From contig JAPNXP010000012.1 of assembly GCA_028753945.1 (NCBI GenBank), positions 2,418,001 through 2,482,000 on the forward strand: 64,000 nt of DNA, in the 5' to 3' direction. A program made the translations under genes and the position numbers. Of the stretch, positions 1 through 10,592 are shown piece after piece (the first letter of the stretch is position 1; every line of letters starts with the position of its first letter). The stretch is from Hexactinellida sp. DTS-2022 (lineage: Eukaryota; Porifera; Hexactinellida). Under the pieces are notes generated by a model that saw nothing but the letters and a program-made list of their open reading frames with translations, was not told the origin of the DNA and did no database searches.

Positions 1-28
1 GTATAATTCCCTGATATATATATACATA

Positions 29-379
29 CCTTATTATAGGAAATTAACGCGCCATGTAATTAACGCGTATTCGAGCTGAACATTTTCAAATACATGAAAT
101 TAACGCGATTAAATTTTATAAAATATTTCAGGATTATTAATCTCCTGATTGAATACTGTTATTGTGCCCAAATAGGCTTCCAATCTACTTGATAGACATG
201 GTATATCCTTTCAAACTAGTTGCACATCTGAAAATATGTAGCTCTGAAGTTTGTCCATCCATTGTAAATTTTGCTAAATTCCTGGAAATTAAGTTCATGG
301 AAATTAACGCTCCATTAAATTAACGCGATTTGGAGAAATTCGCGTTAATTTCATGGCGCGTTAATTTCCTATAATAAGG
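29..379. mobile_element. Tc1/mariner-type MITE with TA target duplication
   Basis: Inverted ends: the left starts CCTTATTATAGGAAATTAAC and the right is its reverse complement, continuing on both sides into a GCGCCATG block. TA dinucleotides at 27-28 and 380-381 fit a TA target duplication. There is no coding capacity in the 351 bp. The word AATTAACGCG recurs inside in both orientations. Superfamily assignment rests on the TA alone. Confidence 0.8.
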
Positions 380-493
380 TATATGCACAAAGGTTTGTGT
401 TTTAATATCGTGTGCTACCAAATTTTAATGTCTATTTCATGAGTGGGGGATTCCTTCTCCTACAAATCATTAGATAAACAGCATTGCACATTA

Positions 494-557
494 CATGAAG
501 CGTGCAACTGAGTGACCATTTCATGATGCGTGCAACTGAGTGACCATTTCATGAAAT
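494..557. repeat. Short tandem duplication, 28-bp unit
   Basis: Two adjacent 28-bp units (494-521 and 522-549) starting CATGAAGCGTGCAACTG, one base different, followed by a partial third unit. The rest of 382-981 is AT-rich DNA in which I see no gene or element ends. Confidence 0.8.
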
Positions 558-981
558 GAGAGACTTAATGTGCATTACGGGACTTGTGGACTTGTTTCAG
601 GGAACATCGAGTTATCCAACAGAAGCGGTTGTTGATGAAATTTCCTAGTTCTTTAGTTCCCAGAACAAGAAGTAGTTCCCTGTCATATTTCTGTCTGCAG
701 TAGAAAAAGGAAACAGAAGAGATACGAATCTTCTTCTATTCAATATTTTGCAGCATCAACTGCAGATATGCTACCTCTACAACAGCAAGTTTAGTTCAAC
801 AAAAATTCGAGCTGGCTTCTATTCAATTGTAGTATTATTACTATACAATTGCTAAAGTAAATAAAATAAAATAAGCAATTTGTAGACTTAACTCAACTCA
901 CCGTGGGTAGATAACAATACTAAAATAATTAACTAATAATATAATATATTATCAATACATAATGATTGAATGACATTAAAC

Positions 982-1290
982 TCAAGATGGTTTATGATAG
1001 AAACAAACTTCTAATTTATCAACCTTTCCTTGTGGCTCGGACCAATTGGCAAATGGTTCTTGACACCTTGAGGCGTTGATGACTCTGCGAAAAAAATTCA
1101 AAATTTCAGCTGTGCCGACAGCATTTCCTTTTGAGGCACTACTAATTACCCAATTTTTTCTATTTTGGTTAAAAAAGGCACGCTTCTGGGGTCTGGAATT
1201 TTTAAGCAGTCGATTGTACCAATTTGTTAATTTGTCACTTGTTCCGGAATAACGGGATAGATTCGACGAGGAACGATCAAAAAGTCTGTT
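982..1290 (-). CDS. Unrecognised open reading segment without ATG (possible exon or element fragment)
   Basis: A stop-to-stop minus-strand frame of about 102 codons with no ATG near its start. Its composition is protein-like rather than simple AT-rich translation: it contains KLTNWYNRLLKNSRPQKRAF, then NWVISSASKGNAVGTAEIL and finally EPFANWSEPQGKVDKLEV. I do not recognise the family. It could be an internal exon, a truncated transposon gene or chance. No splice site was identified with confidence. Confidence 0.3.
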   Translation of the reverse strand, partial: NRLFDRSSSNLSRYSGTSDKLTNWYNRLLKNSRPQKRAFFNQNRKNWVISSASKGNAVGTAEILNFFRRVINASRCQEPFANWSEPQGKVDKLEVCFYHKPS

Positions 1291-2149
1291 TCAATCATTC
1301 AATGGAGTACAAGGAGACATTGATAATACGAAAAGTTGATTGAGCTAAAGGTGCTATAACGATGATGAAGAGATATCGAACTACAATCCATCAACGTTTT
1401 GGCTACACCCGGGGCCTTATTCACTAACAATTCTTAACTTTGTATTCTTGAAATATATGAGAAAATATCGAAATAATATGACCATCGAAAACACCTTGGA
1501 AGCTAAATCGTTTTAAATTCATCAAAATATATTCAGAGTAATGCCACCATTTAAGTTAAGCTTGACGTCATATTCTTAGAATTTTATTAACTCATTTTAC
1601 ACGAAATTCCACCTTGGTTGTTATATTTCACAGATATTTGGGTTGGACACGAATTTAACCTTTAATTGAAAAGCCCATATATGGAATTTTCCTGAATTTA
1701 TTATTTTTTCTCCTAGATTCTATATGAATATGAGATAATCAGCATGCTTATATTAGCTTCACTTTGCATTTCATCAACAAAGGAGGAGTGAAAGGCAGCT
1801 ATGCTATGCTTTTTTCTTATGATGTGTGTCATATACTCTAAATCAATTGCCAAGACATTACGCATGATCGTTTCTCATTGGAAATTGCAATGAAAACTCC
1901 TCTTAATAATGCGAGATATTGCTCTAGATATGGTGCGTAAGATCACTGACATCAACCAATCTATGTCAGGTTGCCTTTTACATACGATTGATCTAGCGGT
2001 CATAAATTCAATTTTTGAACAAAGTGGCGTACAACTTATGATGCTGCATGCCAGTATATTGATTTCTTTCTTTCGGAAGAGTTCAAAGTTCTCGGACATC
2101 ATTAAATGAATCTCAATTGAGTTCCTGTATGCACTTTATTCTCCTTCTT
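1291..2149. other. No gene seen
   Basis: AT-rich sequence. Short open frames exist on both strands around 1875-2109, but they overlap each other antisense and show no recognisable motif. No inverted ends were found. Confidence 0.5.
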
Positions 2150-2898
2150 TAGTCAAGATTGAAAATTGAGTTTATTTCATTTTCCTAGTTGTACTACTCG
2201 GGAAGATAATCTGGTCAAAATAGTTTTGAATTCTGAGTTGATTTGAACTCAATAGAGGCTCGGTGATATTTGGAAATCTTTGTTATTTAGCCCATTAGGC
2301 TTTTGTTTCCATCTCTGCACCACTTTACCTGCTTTAAGATGAGATTAGACTCTATTTGGATAGTAAGCTGTAAATTCACTGAAAATTTCAGCTCAATCTT
2401 AGCTCTACTTTTGCTGTAGCGACCATTTCTAGGAATGGCTAATTCATCATGAAAGTTCATTTTTCAGATGTCAGAAAGGTTTATTGAGTATATCTGTCTT
2501 AATTTGCTAGCAATAATGTTGAAATCAAACTATATCAACATATGCAATTTGTGAGGGAACCTAAATTTACACCTTTATTAAACAAAGTTTCAAAATTACA
2601 GCCCTTTGAAGATATACTTAGAATGCCAACTTCAGATTTTGAATGCATTCAATAGTTTACACTTTGTTTTAATCAGTTTGGAGCAAATCTGTGATGCCTA
2701 GACTAAATAAACCTTTTATTTCATTTTAAATGTAACCTTTTGATGATGATACGCACATTCCTATGCTCTAAAATGGTCGCTTCAGCAATAGTAGAGCTGA
2801 ATTTTCCTGAAATCTTCAGTGTAGATGCACTTTACAGGTTACTATCCAAAAACATCCTAATCTAAATTCCCATCTTGACTAAAGACGTAAGACCGGCC
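2150..2898. mobile_element. Relic of a TTAA-type (piggyBac-like) MITE, same family as 19783-21368
   Basis: Two inverted arms of about 100 bp face each other: 2338-2440 and 2752-2870, both carrying GGATAGTA-C-TGTAAA and a GCTGTAGCGACCATTT-like block. The stretch 2170-2265 matches, in reverse, the right end of the better preserved copy at 21200-21340. The right boundary GGCC is followed by TTAA at 2899-2902, as in that copy. The left terminus has decayed, so its coordinate is approximate. Confidence 0.55.
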
Positions 2899-2902
2899 TT
2901 AA

Positions 2903-4401
2903 TTTTAAGCGAAAAAGCACGCTGGTATTCTTATTAATACATTTTAATTCTGTTATTACTGCAGAAACGTGCCCTTCGTTGTACAGAAGATTATATCAAT
3001 ATTAATATAGAATGTTAACTAACTCATTATTTGATGCTCTTTCCATAGTAATTGATCTATTAAAACCATTTGCCAATGCAAAATTGGATGCAGTATACAA
3101 AAATACTTGCATTTTCGATACAATTCCCTTAATACAGAAAATCTTTTTGTGTTGAATGAGTACCATGAAATTTCGGATCGGTACAATTAAAGCGAATTGA
3201 TCATACAAATGAACCGATATTTCTGGGGAGAAGACATTAATTAATTTGAAACGCTTCCAAATTGTTCATAGGAGAATTATAGAGTTTGCTGAATTACAAC
3301 AATGTACTCAATTTCATTTTAAATTACTATTATAACTAATAATTTAGCTAAATAAATGTAAATTGACATTGAAATTGGTGTTAATTTATTAATGATTTTA
3401 ATAATTATTTGTACTGTTTAGCCCTTTCTTCCCCTTGTGCCACATGTGGCAAATTACTGGAACATCTTAGTGTCGTATCAACATATCATGACATAAAGTT
3501 AGAATGTACTATTATTTAATCCAGATAATGTGATTATAGTCACTTTTGTGTCCCTCTAATTGGCCACATGTGCTCAAGTGACATCAAAATTTAGTTTGTT
3601 CAATTAATTTTATCCACTTAAATATTCCATTTGTTGTAAGGATTTTCAACTTATAGTTCATTAATTATTGTTTGAAAACGAGAACAAAAAACCTACGATG
3701 CTCTGATTTCCATTCTTTTAGTTTACTGTTTGGTTCTACACTGTTAATGGTGCCTTAAGGAGCGTTACAGACATTAATGGCAGTTTTTTTTTATATTGAC
3801 AGATGTGTTTTGAAATACACATCAAATTTAACTATCAGGGGCGTATTTTTTTTGGTATTAGCAATTTTTTGGGAGCGTCAATTCGTCAATTTGATTTATT
3901 TGTGCATTTCATTGTGAGACGATAAATCCAGTCATCAAGTTAATTAATACTGTAGTGGATTCATTATTTTATTTACATTAATTTTGCAATTTCTCCACTT
4001 TGTGGCATCATTTTAAAATATTAAAATTTAATCTCGATTTAACTTTTTTGATATTTATGTTTTGTAAAATTGGCATGTACTGAATATTTGGATCTGGTTG
4101 GTTTCCAACATTCCATATACAGTCAACTTCCTTTATGAATTCACTAGTAAATTGTACCAACGACTTGGTCATTTCCACGGAAGAGAATCATCTCAATATG
4201 ACATATAAAATATTTTTCTGTTAATTGAGTGAAAATTATGAAAGTCCAAATTTAATTATTATTGGTAATTTGGACCGATTGACTCATAATCGCTTTAAAA
4301 TCTTCAAAAGTACTTTATCATTGTTTACTTTACAAAAAGGCTTACCACATATTCCGAGGTCAACACTCGCCATATAATCACAAAATAACAATGTGTTTGT
4401 G
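2903..4401. other. No gene seen
   Basis: AT-rich DNA. TGTGCCACATGTGGCA-like words near 3438-3460 and 3560-3585 recall the core of the mariner-type MITE at 56022-56584, so a decayed copy may be present, but no ends could be placed. A minus-strand frame at 3002-3208 has no motif I recognise. Confidence 0.4.
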
Positions 4402-4452
4402 GTCCTGTTGCATGATATTTTTTGACTCTTGAGATTCTTCTGATACGCCTAT

Positions 4453-4858
4453 CAGAGTGGACCATGGGTCGATGGGTCATGGGTCAAATGGGTCACTTAA
4501 ATTGATGGGTCATGGGTCACGGCTCTGTGACCCATGACCCATTTGGAATTTCGATGTTCGTCCAGTTATAGTACGAATCAAATTAACCCAGAAACATTAC
4601 AGGGTATTTCTTTGGTATTAGAACTTAGAAGTAATTGATTTACACGGTTAATACATATATTGTAAGTTGCATTGTGTTTATATATTAAAAATAGATATTT
4701 AAATTGATCAATGGGTAACACGATGGGTCAAAGCGTTACTCGATGGGTCAATGGGTCACTCGATGGGTCATGGCTCAATGGGTCAATTGGTCATGGGTCA
4801 CAGATGCGATGGGTCAGATGGGTCATGGGTCACCAATGTTGACCCATGGTCCACTCTG
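4453..4858. mobile_element. hAT-type MITE built from the word GATGGGTC
   Basis: Perfect 18-bp inverted ends starting CAGAGTGGACCATGGGTC. The 8-bp target duplication ACGCCTAT is exact at 4445-4452 and 4859-4866. The interior is mostly tandem and inverted ATGGGTCA / TGACCCAT words. It is inserted in the left end of the Ginger element. Non-coding. Confidence 0.92.
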
Positions 4859-4866
4859 ACGCCTAT

Positions 4867-5220
4867 GTGATACACTCTATACGCCATGGATATGCTATTA
4901 CAAATTATACAGTGATATTTTGAGACGCTATAAAAGGAAATTTTGGCTATTTTTTTCTTTTTATTATTAGTTTAAGAATAATATAATTTGAGACGCGTGA
5001 GATTTTGAGACATTGTATTAGCAAACCATGGATGTGCTATTAGAATTTATACAGTGATATTTTGAGACACTACTATAAAAGTAATTTTCTACTTAATATC
5101 ACTTTTTCATTATGAATTAAAGATTCTAACAATTTTGAGACGATAGTAAAGATAAACCAGAGACATAGATGTGCTATTATATATTGTTTTGGACGCTGGT
5201 ATATAACAATTTCTGAGTGA
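4867..5220. repeat. Subterminal repeats of Ginger copy 1, left side
   Basis: Repeats spaced about 140 bp share ATACAGTGATATTTTGAGAC, CCATGGATRTGCTATTA and GAGACATTGTATTAGCAAACC. The same units appear inverted at 10255-10510 on the other side of the element. They lie just inside the terminal TGTTGCATGATATTTT and extend the inverted ends. Confidence 0.75.
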
Positions 5221-6608
5221 TAACCTGTTTTGAACGTCTTTCACTCTATTTTATATTATATCCGTAATATTTATCCCTTTTTAATTAATTAACTTACTTA
5301 CTGATAATTGTAGCAAGTTATACCAGTAACCAATTTCCAGTGTATATCTGATTTGACTAGATTTCCTAATCTAATAATTTCCCAATTCAGCAAATGGGTA
5401 TAATACTAACAATTGCAGGGACACAACTTTAATTAATTATGAACAAAAACAGCCATTACAAACAAACAAAATATATATTTTAAATTTATTTAAATGAAAC
5501 CTAATATAAATAGATAAACTAAATAAAAAACTCAATATACAAAATAATAATATAAAAACCCCAAATTCGGAAATGAGATGGAGAGAGGAGACGGTGTGCC
5601 TTTATCAGGGCCTGAGGAGCTTTTTTGAATACAGTAGCGCTATTTACGGGCTTATTTTTCTCGATAGCACTGATGGGCTGGTTAAAAGATTTGTTGCTTT
5701 TCAGCCTTTCTACAGTTCGTTTCGAAGGGGAGATTTTAACTCTCCGAGGATTATTGTGAGGGATGAATCATTGTTAACTTACAACTTCCTCTTCCATCCA
5801 AATACTCGAATAACATCGTGTGGGAGTGTAGTTGTTCGCTTTGTATAACAAGTGGCGCAGCTATTCATGTAGAAGAGTCATGAAGGTCTGCCCAAGTATA
5901 TTCTGCATTAGGATTTCTACAAATGACAACACATTGTAAGAATAATATTACTGGATGTTCCAAATATTCGGATTGACGTCAATTGAAGGTGTCAAGCTAA
6001 AATAACAATGAGTGTCAATAAAGATTACACAATTAATTAGACAGTATAGGTGAGAACGGAACCTTACTTTTAAGTTATTAAGGTGTTGAAATAAGATTCC
6101 GTAGAAAATCCGAAAAGATTCTGGTACATCTAAAAAAGCAATATTTACTATTAGCACTATTTTATCTTTTAAATAGCAACTCAATCACAGTGAATTTACC
6201 AGTGAGGTGTTGATTCCGATGCTAGTATCGAGGCTTACTTTCTTCTTGGTATTCTTGGGACTAGAGGATCTTTCGAAGTAGGGTCTTGTGATATGGATTG
6301 GAATCTTTTTGTCCTTTTTCGTTCCAAATTCTGTTTTAGAAATTGTAACATGGCTTTCTGTTGCTTTCGACACCGTGTAAGGCCCGAAATGTTTCGTTTG
6401 CTTTTTTTTTTGGGCATGTGTTTTAGTTTGGGCATGTTGGTATAGATGATCATCATCCTTCTTTAGAGGGGCACTAATTACAGAGAGATTAATTATGAAA
6501 ATAATTATAATCGAAAGAATGAATCGAACATTAGTAACAAGATAGACTGTGTGTTATGTATGAATTAAATATCGTCATCAGTTCAACTAACCGATTAGTG
6601 TTAATTAA
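5221..6608. other. Interior of Ginger copy 1, decayed
   Basis: No intact gene. A plus-strand frame at 5573-5848 and minus-strand frames at 5948-6456 have no recognisable motif; the Lys/Arg-rich minus frame at 6235-6456 could be eroded Ginger coding sequence. A (TTAA)n run lies at 6602-6620. Confidence 0.4.
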
Positions 6609-6998
6609 TTAATTAATTAACTTTCTTATCATATTGTATCTTCTGCTTGAGTTGTTCAAAATTGATGCATTCCATAGCTGATTGCTGTGTAGAAGTTCGA
6701 GATTCATCAATGTTGCTAACGAGGGGATTATCAGGAGGTGGGAAAATATATCGTTTATACCTTCGATATCATCTAGTTTTTCTGTGAGTTCAGAGAAAAT
6801 CGATTCTTCCAAATCAAAGTCTTCCTCATCGTTGGTATTCAGGTCGTTAATGGTGGACAAGAGATCTTGATGCCGGGACTCTCTTCCCCACATAACCTTG
6901 AATTGAGTTTGTCCGAGGGATCTTTTCTTGCAGGAGTTCATTGCAAGCACAGCCTGTTTCAGCAGCTTGGACCAATGATCCCCTATCTGGCTCTCCAT
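6609..6998 (-). pseudogene. Ginger integrase fragment (end of catalytic core and start of C-terminal region)
   Basis: The translated segment reads WSKLLKQAVLAMNSCKKRSL and then GQTQFKVMWGRES. This is the end of a retrovirus-like integrase core as found in Ginger transposons and KRBA2-like proteins, where the consensus is roughly a Trp-containing start, an aliphatic-AMN turn, KRSLG and a MFGR motif. An acidic linker follows (NDEEDFDLEES). The upstream catalytic D,D-35-E part is missing at this locus. It lies inside the element bounded by TGTTGCA ends, which supports the assignment. It cannot be functional. Confidence 0.6.
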
Positions 6999-7448
6999 TT
7001 AATCAGTTTTCTTTATGGATAATTCGTAAATGGGTCTAAATTATATATTACAAAACACTAACTGTTTAATAATCTTGTTGTCCGCTTCGACTATTATTTT
7101 CCACTGAGATACAGCCACATTTCCTTATGTGCCACTTGTCCCACAAGTAGCACGTGACATAAACACAGATGACACTTCATGGATAATTATTGGATAAACA
7201 TGACTTAAAATCATAATGTTATGATATTTATAATTATATTACAAGATAAAGTCATTTGAGAGTAGTTTAATTCAGCAGGCTTTATTACGCAAACGAGAAG
7301 TAGTATATTGTAATGCAGTTGTTTAGAATGTTCAAATGGAACGAGATCGGTAGCAAATTTTATAAAGTATGAACAAATACAGAAGTGGTTAGGACAAAGA
7401 TGGACTATCCTTTCTAATAATGTCACTGTAAATGGCAAGTGGTCCGTC
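6999..7448. other. Eroded Ginger interior with mariner-like MITE words
   Basis: The stretch 7085-7195 resembles the core of the mariner-type MITE family (TTTTCCACTGAGATACAGCC, GTGCCACTTGT, GCACGTG), so a degenerate copy probably sits here. A minus-strand frame at 7211-7462 has no recognisable domain. Confidence 0.35.
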
Positions 7449-7508
7449 CATGACCGATCCACGTGCTACCTAGGAAAATATACCGGATAATTAAACTCAC
7501 ATATTCTT
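7449..7508. repeat. Left copy of a 60-bp target duplication around the LINE
   Basis: Identical to 9728-9787 (begins CATGACCGATCCACGTGC, ends CTCACATATTCTT). The two copies bracket the LINE at 7509-9727. The right copy continues directly into Ginger sequence. Confidence 0.85.
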
Positions 7509-7579
7509 CTGAATATGTGAGTTTAATTATCCTTTACACTACTTTTACTAACTCTTCAAATAAAACTTACAGTTATGAC

Positions 7580-7946
7580 CAGGGATGGAAACAGCCAAGC
7601 TGTTAACAGCTAGTGAAAATCGAAGCTGTTAACAGCTAGATGCTGACCAATGCAATAATTGAAATATTATTATATAATCATTTAGTTTCAAATTTCACTG
7701 TTATGTAAATACGATATACAATTCGAATTTAAACATTTTTGAGTATAACTTTCTTTGCTTGTCCCTTTTCCTTCATTTTTACTGATATAATTATTGAATT
7801 TGAACAGCTTGAATTGGCTGTTATCAGCTCTCATTGGCTGTTAACAGCTTAAAGGCGACTTAAATTCGTTAAGGAATTGGGGACGAATTCTTAGCTGTTA
7901 CAGCAAACAGCCAAAATGGCTGTTAACAGCAGATTCACCACCCCTG
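7580..7946. mobile_element. hAT-type MITE built from the palindrome GCTGTTAACAGC
   Basis: Ends CAGGGATGG and CCACCCCTG. The 8-bp duplication GTTATGAC is exact at 7572-7579 and 7947-7954. The word GCTGTTAACAGC or close variants occurs repeatedly in both halves. It is inserted in the 5' part of the LINE, so it is the youngest of three nested insertions. Confidence 0.92.
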
Positions 7947-7979
7947 GTTATGACTAGCATTTAACGGAATTCGGCAGCT

Positions 7980-8796
7980 TTGACTGTCAAAGTTCCTATC
8001 TCAAGGACGTCTTCAGCAAATAAACTTTCAAAATGGATTAACTCTCTAAGTATCATTACAGAAGAGGATCTGAACCCACTGACCAGTTATGAACTCAAGT
8101 TAATTATCCTCAATGCTCGGGATAGAGAATATACAAGTAGATCCAATCTCAATGTCAACACTGGGGATTTAAATCTTTTTCAACCGAACTTTAAACGAAT
8201 TAACACAAAACTTAAACCAACTAACAGAGATAGTTGAAGAACAGTCCAGGCTGATTGTCCAAAATGCAAATACCCAGAAAACTTACTCTCAAGCTGCATG
8301 CACTGATCTACCAGTATCATGTGAACAAATGAGAGTATTATTACGCGAAGAAGAAGAAAATCGACGCTCAACGACTGCAGAGGAAAAGGATAAATTCAAA
8401 AGGGAGAAAAATATTATTGTCTATGGACTACCAGAGGAAATGATGTTACCGCAAGCAACAGACGAATTCAAGAAAATATACCTAGAATTAAACTCCAAAC
8501 CTAACGTCATCAAAGCAGATCGTTTAGGTAAATTTACGAGTGACAACAAAAATCGACCCATCTGTTTTAAACTCGAATCGAAATATGAGAAACAAAGTAT
8601 AGTGGCATCTGCGCACAAGCTTAAGTCAAATCAACGATTTAATACCATTTACCTTAAACCAGACCTGACGAAGATGGAGAGGATCTTACAAAAGGAGGCC
8701 TGGGAAAATCTCAAGCAATCAATAACTAAGCACCCAGACAAACGATGGAAAATTAAAAATTTCGATGTAGTCGAAATATCACCTAATGTTTATTGA
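7980..8796 (+). pseudogene. LINE ORF1 (RRM-like nucleic-acid chaperone), frameshifted
   Basis: Two overlapping frames make one protein: 7980-8237, then a frame from about 8190 to 8796. The second contains a charged segment (REEEENRRSTTAEEKDKFKR) followed by NIIVYGLPE, IKADRLGK, RPICFKLES and a C-terminal region rich in basic residues. NIIVYGLPE and the later RLGK/RPICF blocks are typical of the RNA-binding ORF1 of CR1/L2-type LINEs, where ORF1p packages element RNA. At least one frameshift near 8190-8240 breaks it. It ends 126 bp before the ORF2 start. Confidence 0.6.
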
Positions 8797-8922
8797 ACTA
8801 CGTCAGGGGTTGGGATATTATCACATGCCACTCTACCCCATTCTCTTGACCCGACTTTATCATTACTACCAGACTTTGTAAGCGATTCTGAATTTTCCAC
8901 TAATCCAAATGGAATTAATTTA

Positions 8923-9732
8923 ATGTACACAAACTACCGTTCACTTAGCAATAAGTACTTAGAATTTGAGCAGTTAATAAATGCAGAAAGAATTCATTTT
9001 GCCGCCATTACTGAAACTTGGTTCAAGCCGGGTTATGAACTACAATTACATGGATACCACGGCTTTTTCTGCTCAAGAGAAGACTATAGAGGAGGAGGTG
9101 TAGCGCTTTACATAGATGACAAAATGACAATAAAGCACTATCCGATAGAATCTAAATCATTTAACCGTATTAACATATTAGTCATCAAGGTGGAATTCAT
9201 CAAGTCTACCTACATTTGTTTAGTGTATCGGCCTCCAAACTCTTCGACCCAAGATACAAAATTATTGTGCGATTACATCAAAACCTTTGAAGGTAAAAAT
9301 GTTATTCTATTGGGTGACTTAAATCTACCCGGGATTGATTGGTCCTCTCACCTATCTTCTGGTTGCCAAAATCAATCGGTTGCAACTGAATTCTTAAATG
9401 CCACTGATGACCTATTCCTCTATCAACATATTACCGAACCTACACGTAAGAAGTTTCATCCTATTTTTAATACTGCTTCCTATAAAGCCATACTGGATTT
9501 AGTATTTACAAATAATCAGTTATCTCCGTGGTAATTCTTTAATTTTATTAGCACCTCTAACCTGCCGCCTAACACAAGAATAAGGATTAACTTTTTCACT
9601 GAAAGAATTGTGAGTATTTGGAACAAACTACCAAATGAAATTGTTACAGCTCCGTCTATATCCACATTCAAGGGTAGACTGGACAGTCATTGTGAAGACT
9701 CCAAAAACTTCCCCCGTGCTCCTGTTACATGA
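8923..9732 (+). pseudogene. LINE ORF2: endonuclease domain joined to C-terminal tail, reverse transcriptase deleted
   Basis: 8923-9534 encodes an exonuclease-endonuclease-phosphatase fold: TNYRSLSNKYLEFEQLI, then AITETWF (catalytic E), YRGGGVALYI, LVYRPPNSS, LLGDLNLPGIDW (GDLN) and LDLVFTN. The frame stops at 9532-9534. From about 9559 the sequence resumes as RIRINFFTERIVSIWNKLPN and then EIVTAPSISTFKGRLD, the usual last residues of CR1/L2-type ORF2. The whole reverse transcriptase (normally several hundred residues) is absent, so an internal deletion joined the two parts. The element could not mobilise itself. Confidence 0.85.
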
Positions 9733-9787
9733 CCGATCCACGTGCTACCTAGGAAAATATACCGGATAATTAAACTCACATATTCTT
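9728..9787. repeat. Right copy of the 60-bp target duplication
   Basis: Identical to 7449-7508. Read on the minus strand it contains a GTGAGT splice-donor-like site (9774-9779) directly after the Ginger exon, so the LINE probably entered a Ginger intron or exon edge. Confidence 0.8.
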
Positions 9788-9934
9788 GGGAAATGCTTGC
9801 CCATGTGTATCTTTGCTGAACTGAATGTAGGGTCCTATTATTCCGGGATGACCGACTTCGTCATGGAACTTTTCATAGATGCTGTCCAACTCAGACTGCA
9901 ATGGAACAGCCAAATCTGACTCTGTGCCTTCCAT
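9780..9934 (-). pseudogene. Probable first coding exon of Ginger copy 1
   Basis: The ATG at 9934 opens MEGTESDLAVPLQSELDSIY followed by EKFHDEVGHPGIIGPYIQF. It then reaches a GTGAGT donor-like sequence at 9774-9779, and a stop follows if read through. The segment KFHDEVGHPGIIGP recalls the zinc-binding, H-containing N-terminal part of retrovirus-like integrases (compare VHGEDGKHLGRD in the copy at 62088). Location, strand and ORF style fit the Ginger gene. Exon assignment is inference. Confidence 0.4.
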
Positions 9935-10254
9935 TTTTACTCTCTAAAGGGAGAATTCAATTAAACCATGAGATATTTAAAAATGGTCTAGGGGAATAAG
10001 GAAGTCAATATTACCTTGAAAAGTCTGTTGGTATCTCAAATAAAATAGGAATACAGTCTTCTTTTGTAGTTCCATTTTGTCTGACGTGAAGCTTGAGATG
10101 CTTCAGGATATTTTTCTGAAATGATTTGATTGTTTGTTTGTTTGTTGTAAATGAATAAGAGAATTAATGTTTATATTAAGTTTCTTATATAGTTAATTAA
10201 TTTAATAATAGTATAGGGTTTATCTATATTATGATCTCAAAATTATAGTTTTTA

Positions 10255-10520
10255 AAATTCATAATAAAGAGTAAAAATTCCTTTTATAGCATCTCAAAAT
10301 ATCACTGTATAAATTATAATAGCACATCCATGGTTTGTTAATACAATGTCTCAAAATCTCACGCGAATCATTCTTGAATTAAATTCATAATAAAAAGTAA
10401 AAATAATTCAAAAATTCATTTTATAATGTCTCAAAATATCACTGTATAATTTCTAATGGCACATCCATGGTTTGCTAATACAATGTCTCAGAATCTCACG
10501 TGTCTCAAAATATCATGCAA
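10255..10520. repeat. Subterminal repeats of Ginger copy 1, right side
   Basis: At least two units about 137 bp apart (each with AAAATATCACTGTATAA, ATGGTTTG-TAATACAATG and TCTCAAAATCTCACG) in inverted orientation to the left-side repeats. They end in ATATCATGCAACA at the element boundary. Confidence 0.75.
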
Positions 10521-10592
10521 CAGTCCTATCGACCACTTCTTTAACTAAATGTATATAAGATATTGAAGACATAACGTTCTCATTGCTGTTAA

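Larger units (their letters stand above)
7509..9727 (+). mobile_element. CR1/L2-like non-LTR retrotransposon, internally deleted, inserted in Ginger copy 1
   Basis: The LINE contains ORF1 remains, an apurinic/apyrimidinic-type endonuclease and the far C-terminal tail of ORF2; the reverse transcriptase is deleted. It is flanked by a 60-bp direct repeat best read as a long target duplication. The first 24 bases after the left repeat (7510-7533, GAATATGTGAGTTTAATT...) are an inverted copy of the end of that repeat and form a hairpin with it. The 3' end runs into the target with no poly-A, and the ORF2 stop codon overlaps the duplication. A hAT MITE is nested at 7580-7946. Confidence 0.7.
4406..10522. 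mobile_element. Ginger-type integrase transposon, copy 1, carrying nested insertions
   Basis: The element starts TGTTGCATGATATT and ends with its reverse complement (TGT...ACA termini). It is flanked by the 4-bp duplication GTCC at 4402-4405 and 10523-10526. TGT...ACA ends and 4-bp duplications are expected of Ginger elements, whose integrase is retrovirus-like. Both ends carry about 140-bp subterminal repeats. Coding remains are on the minus strand: a probable first exon at 9780-9934 and an integrase C-terminal piece at 6609-6998. Nested inside are a hAT MITE at 4453-4858, a LINE at 7509-9727 and another hAT MITE within that LINE. Confidence 0.75.

Noticed and set aside
1875-2109. Overlapping sense and antisense ORFs
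   Set aside because: Mutually antisense frames without motifs in AT-rich DNA; likely chance.
4453-4858. CRISPR-like array from repeated ATGGGTC words
   Set aside because: Word spacing is irregular, units occur in both orientations and the segment is bounded by hAT ends with an 8-bp duplication in an animal genome.
5573-5848. 91-codon ORF in Ginger copy 1
   Set aside because: No recognisable motif on either strand and no conserved start context; left as decayed element interior.
7211-7462. Minus-strand 83-codon ORF as Ginger coding exon
   Set aside because: The position is suggestive, but none of the integrase motifs is present, and part of it lies in the 60-bp duplication.
7449-9787. 60-bp direct repeats as LTRs of a retrotransposon
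   Set aside because: The enclosed coding sequence is a non-LTR element (endonuclease and LINE C-terminal tail), and the repeat reads into Ginger sequence, so it is target duplication.
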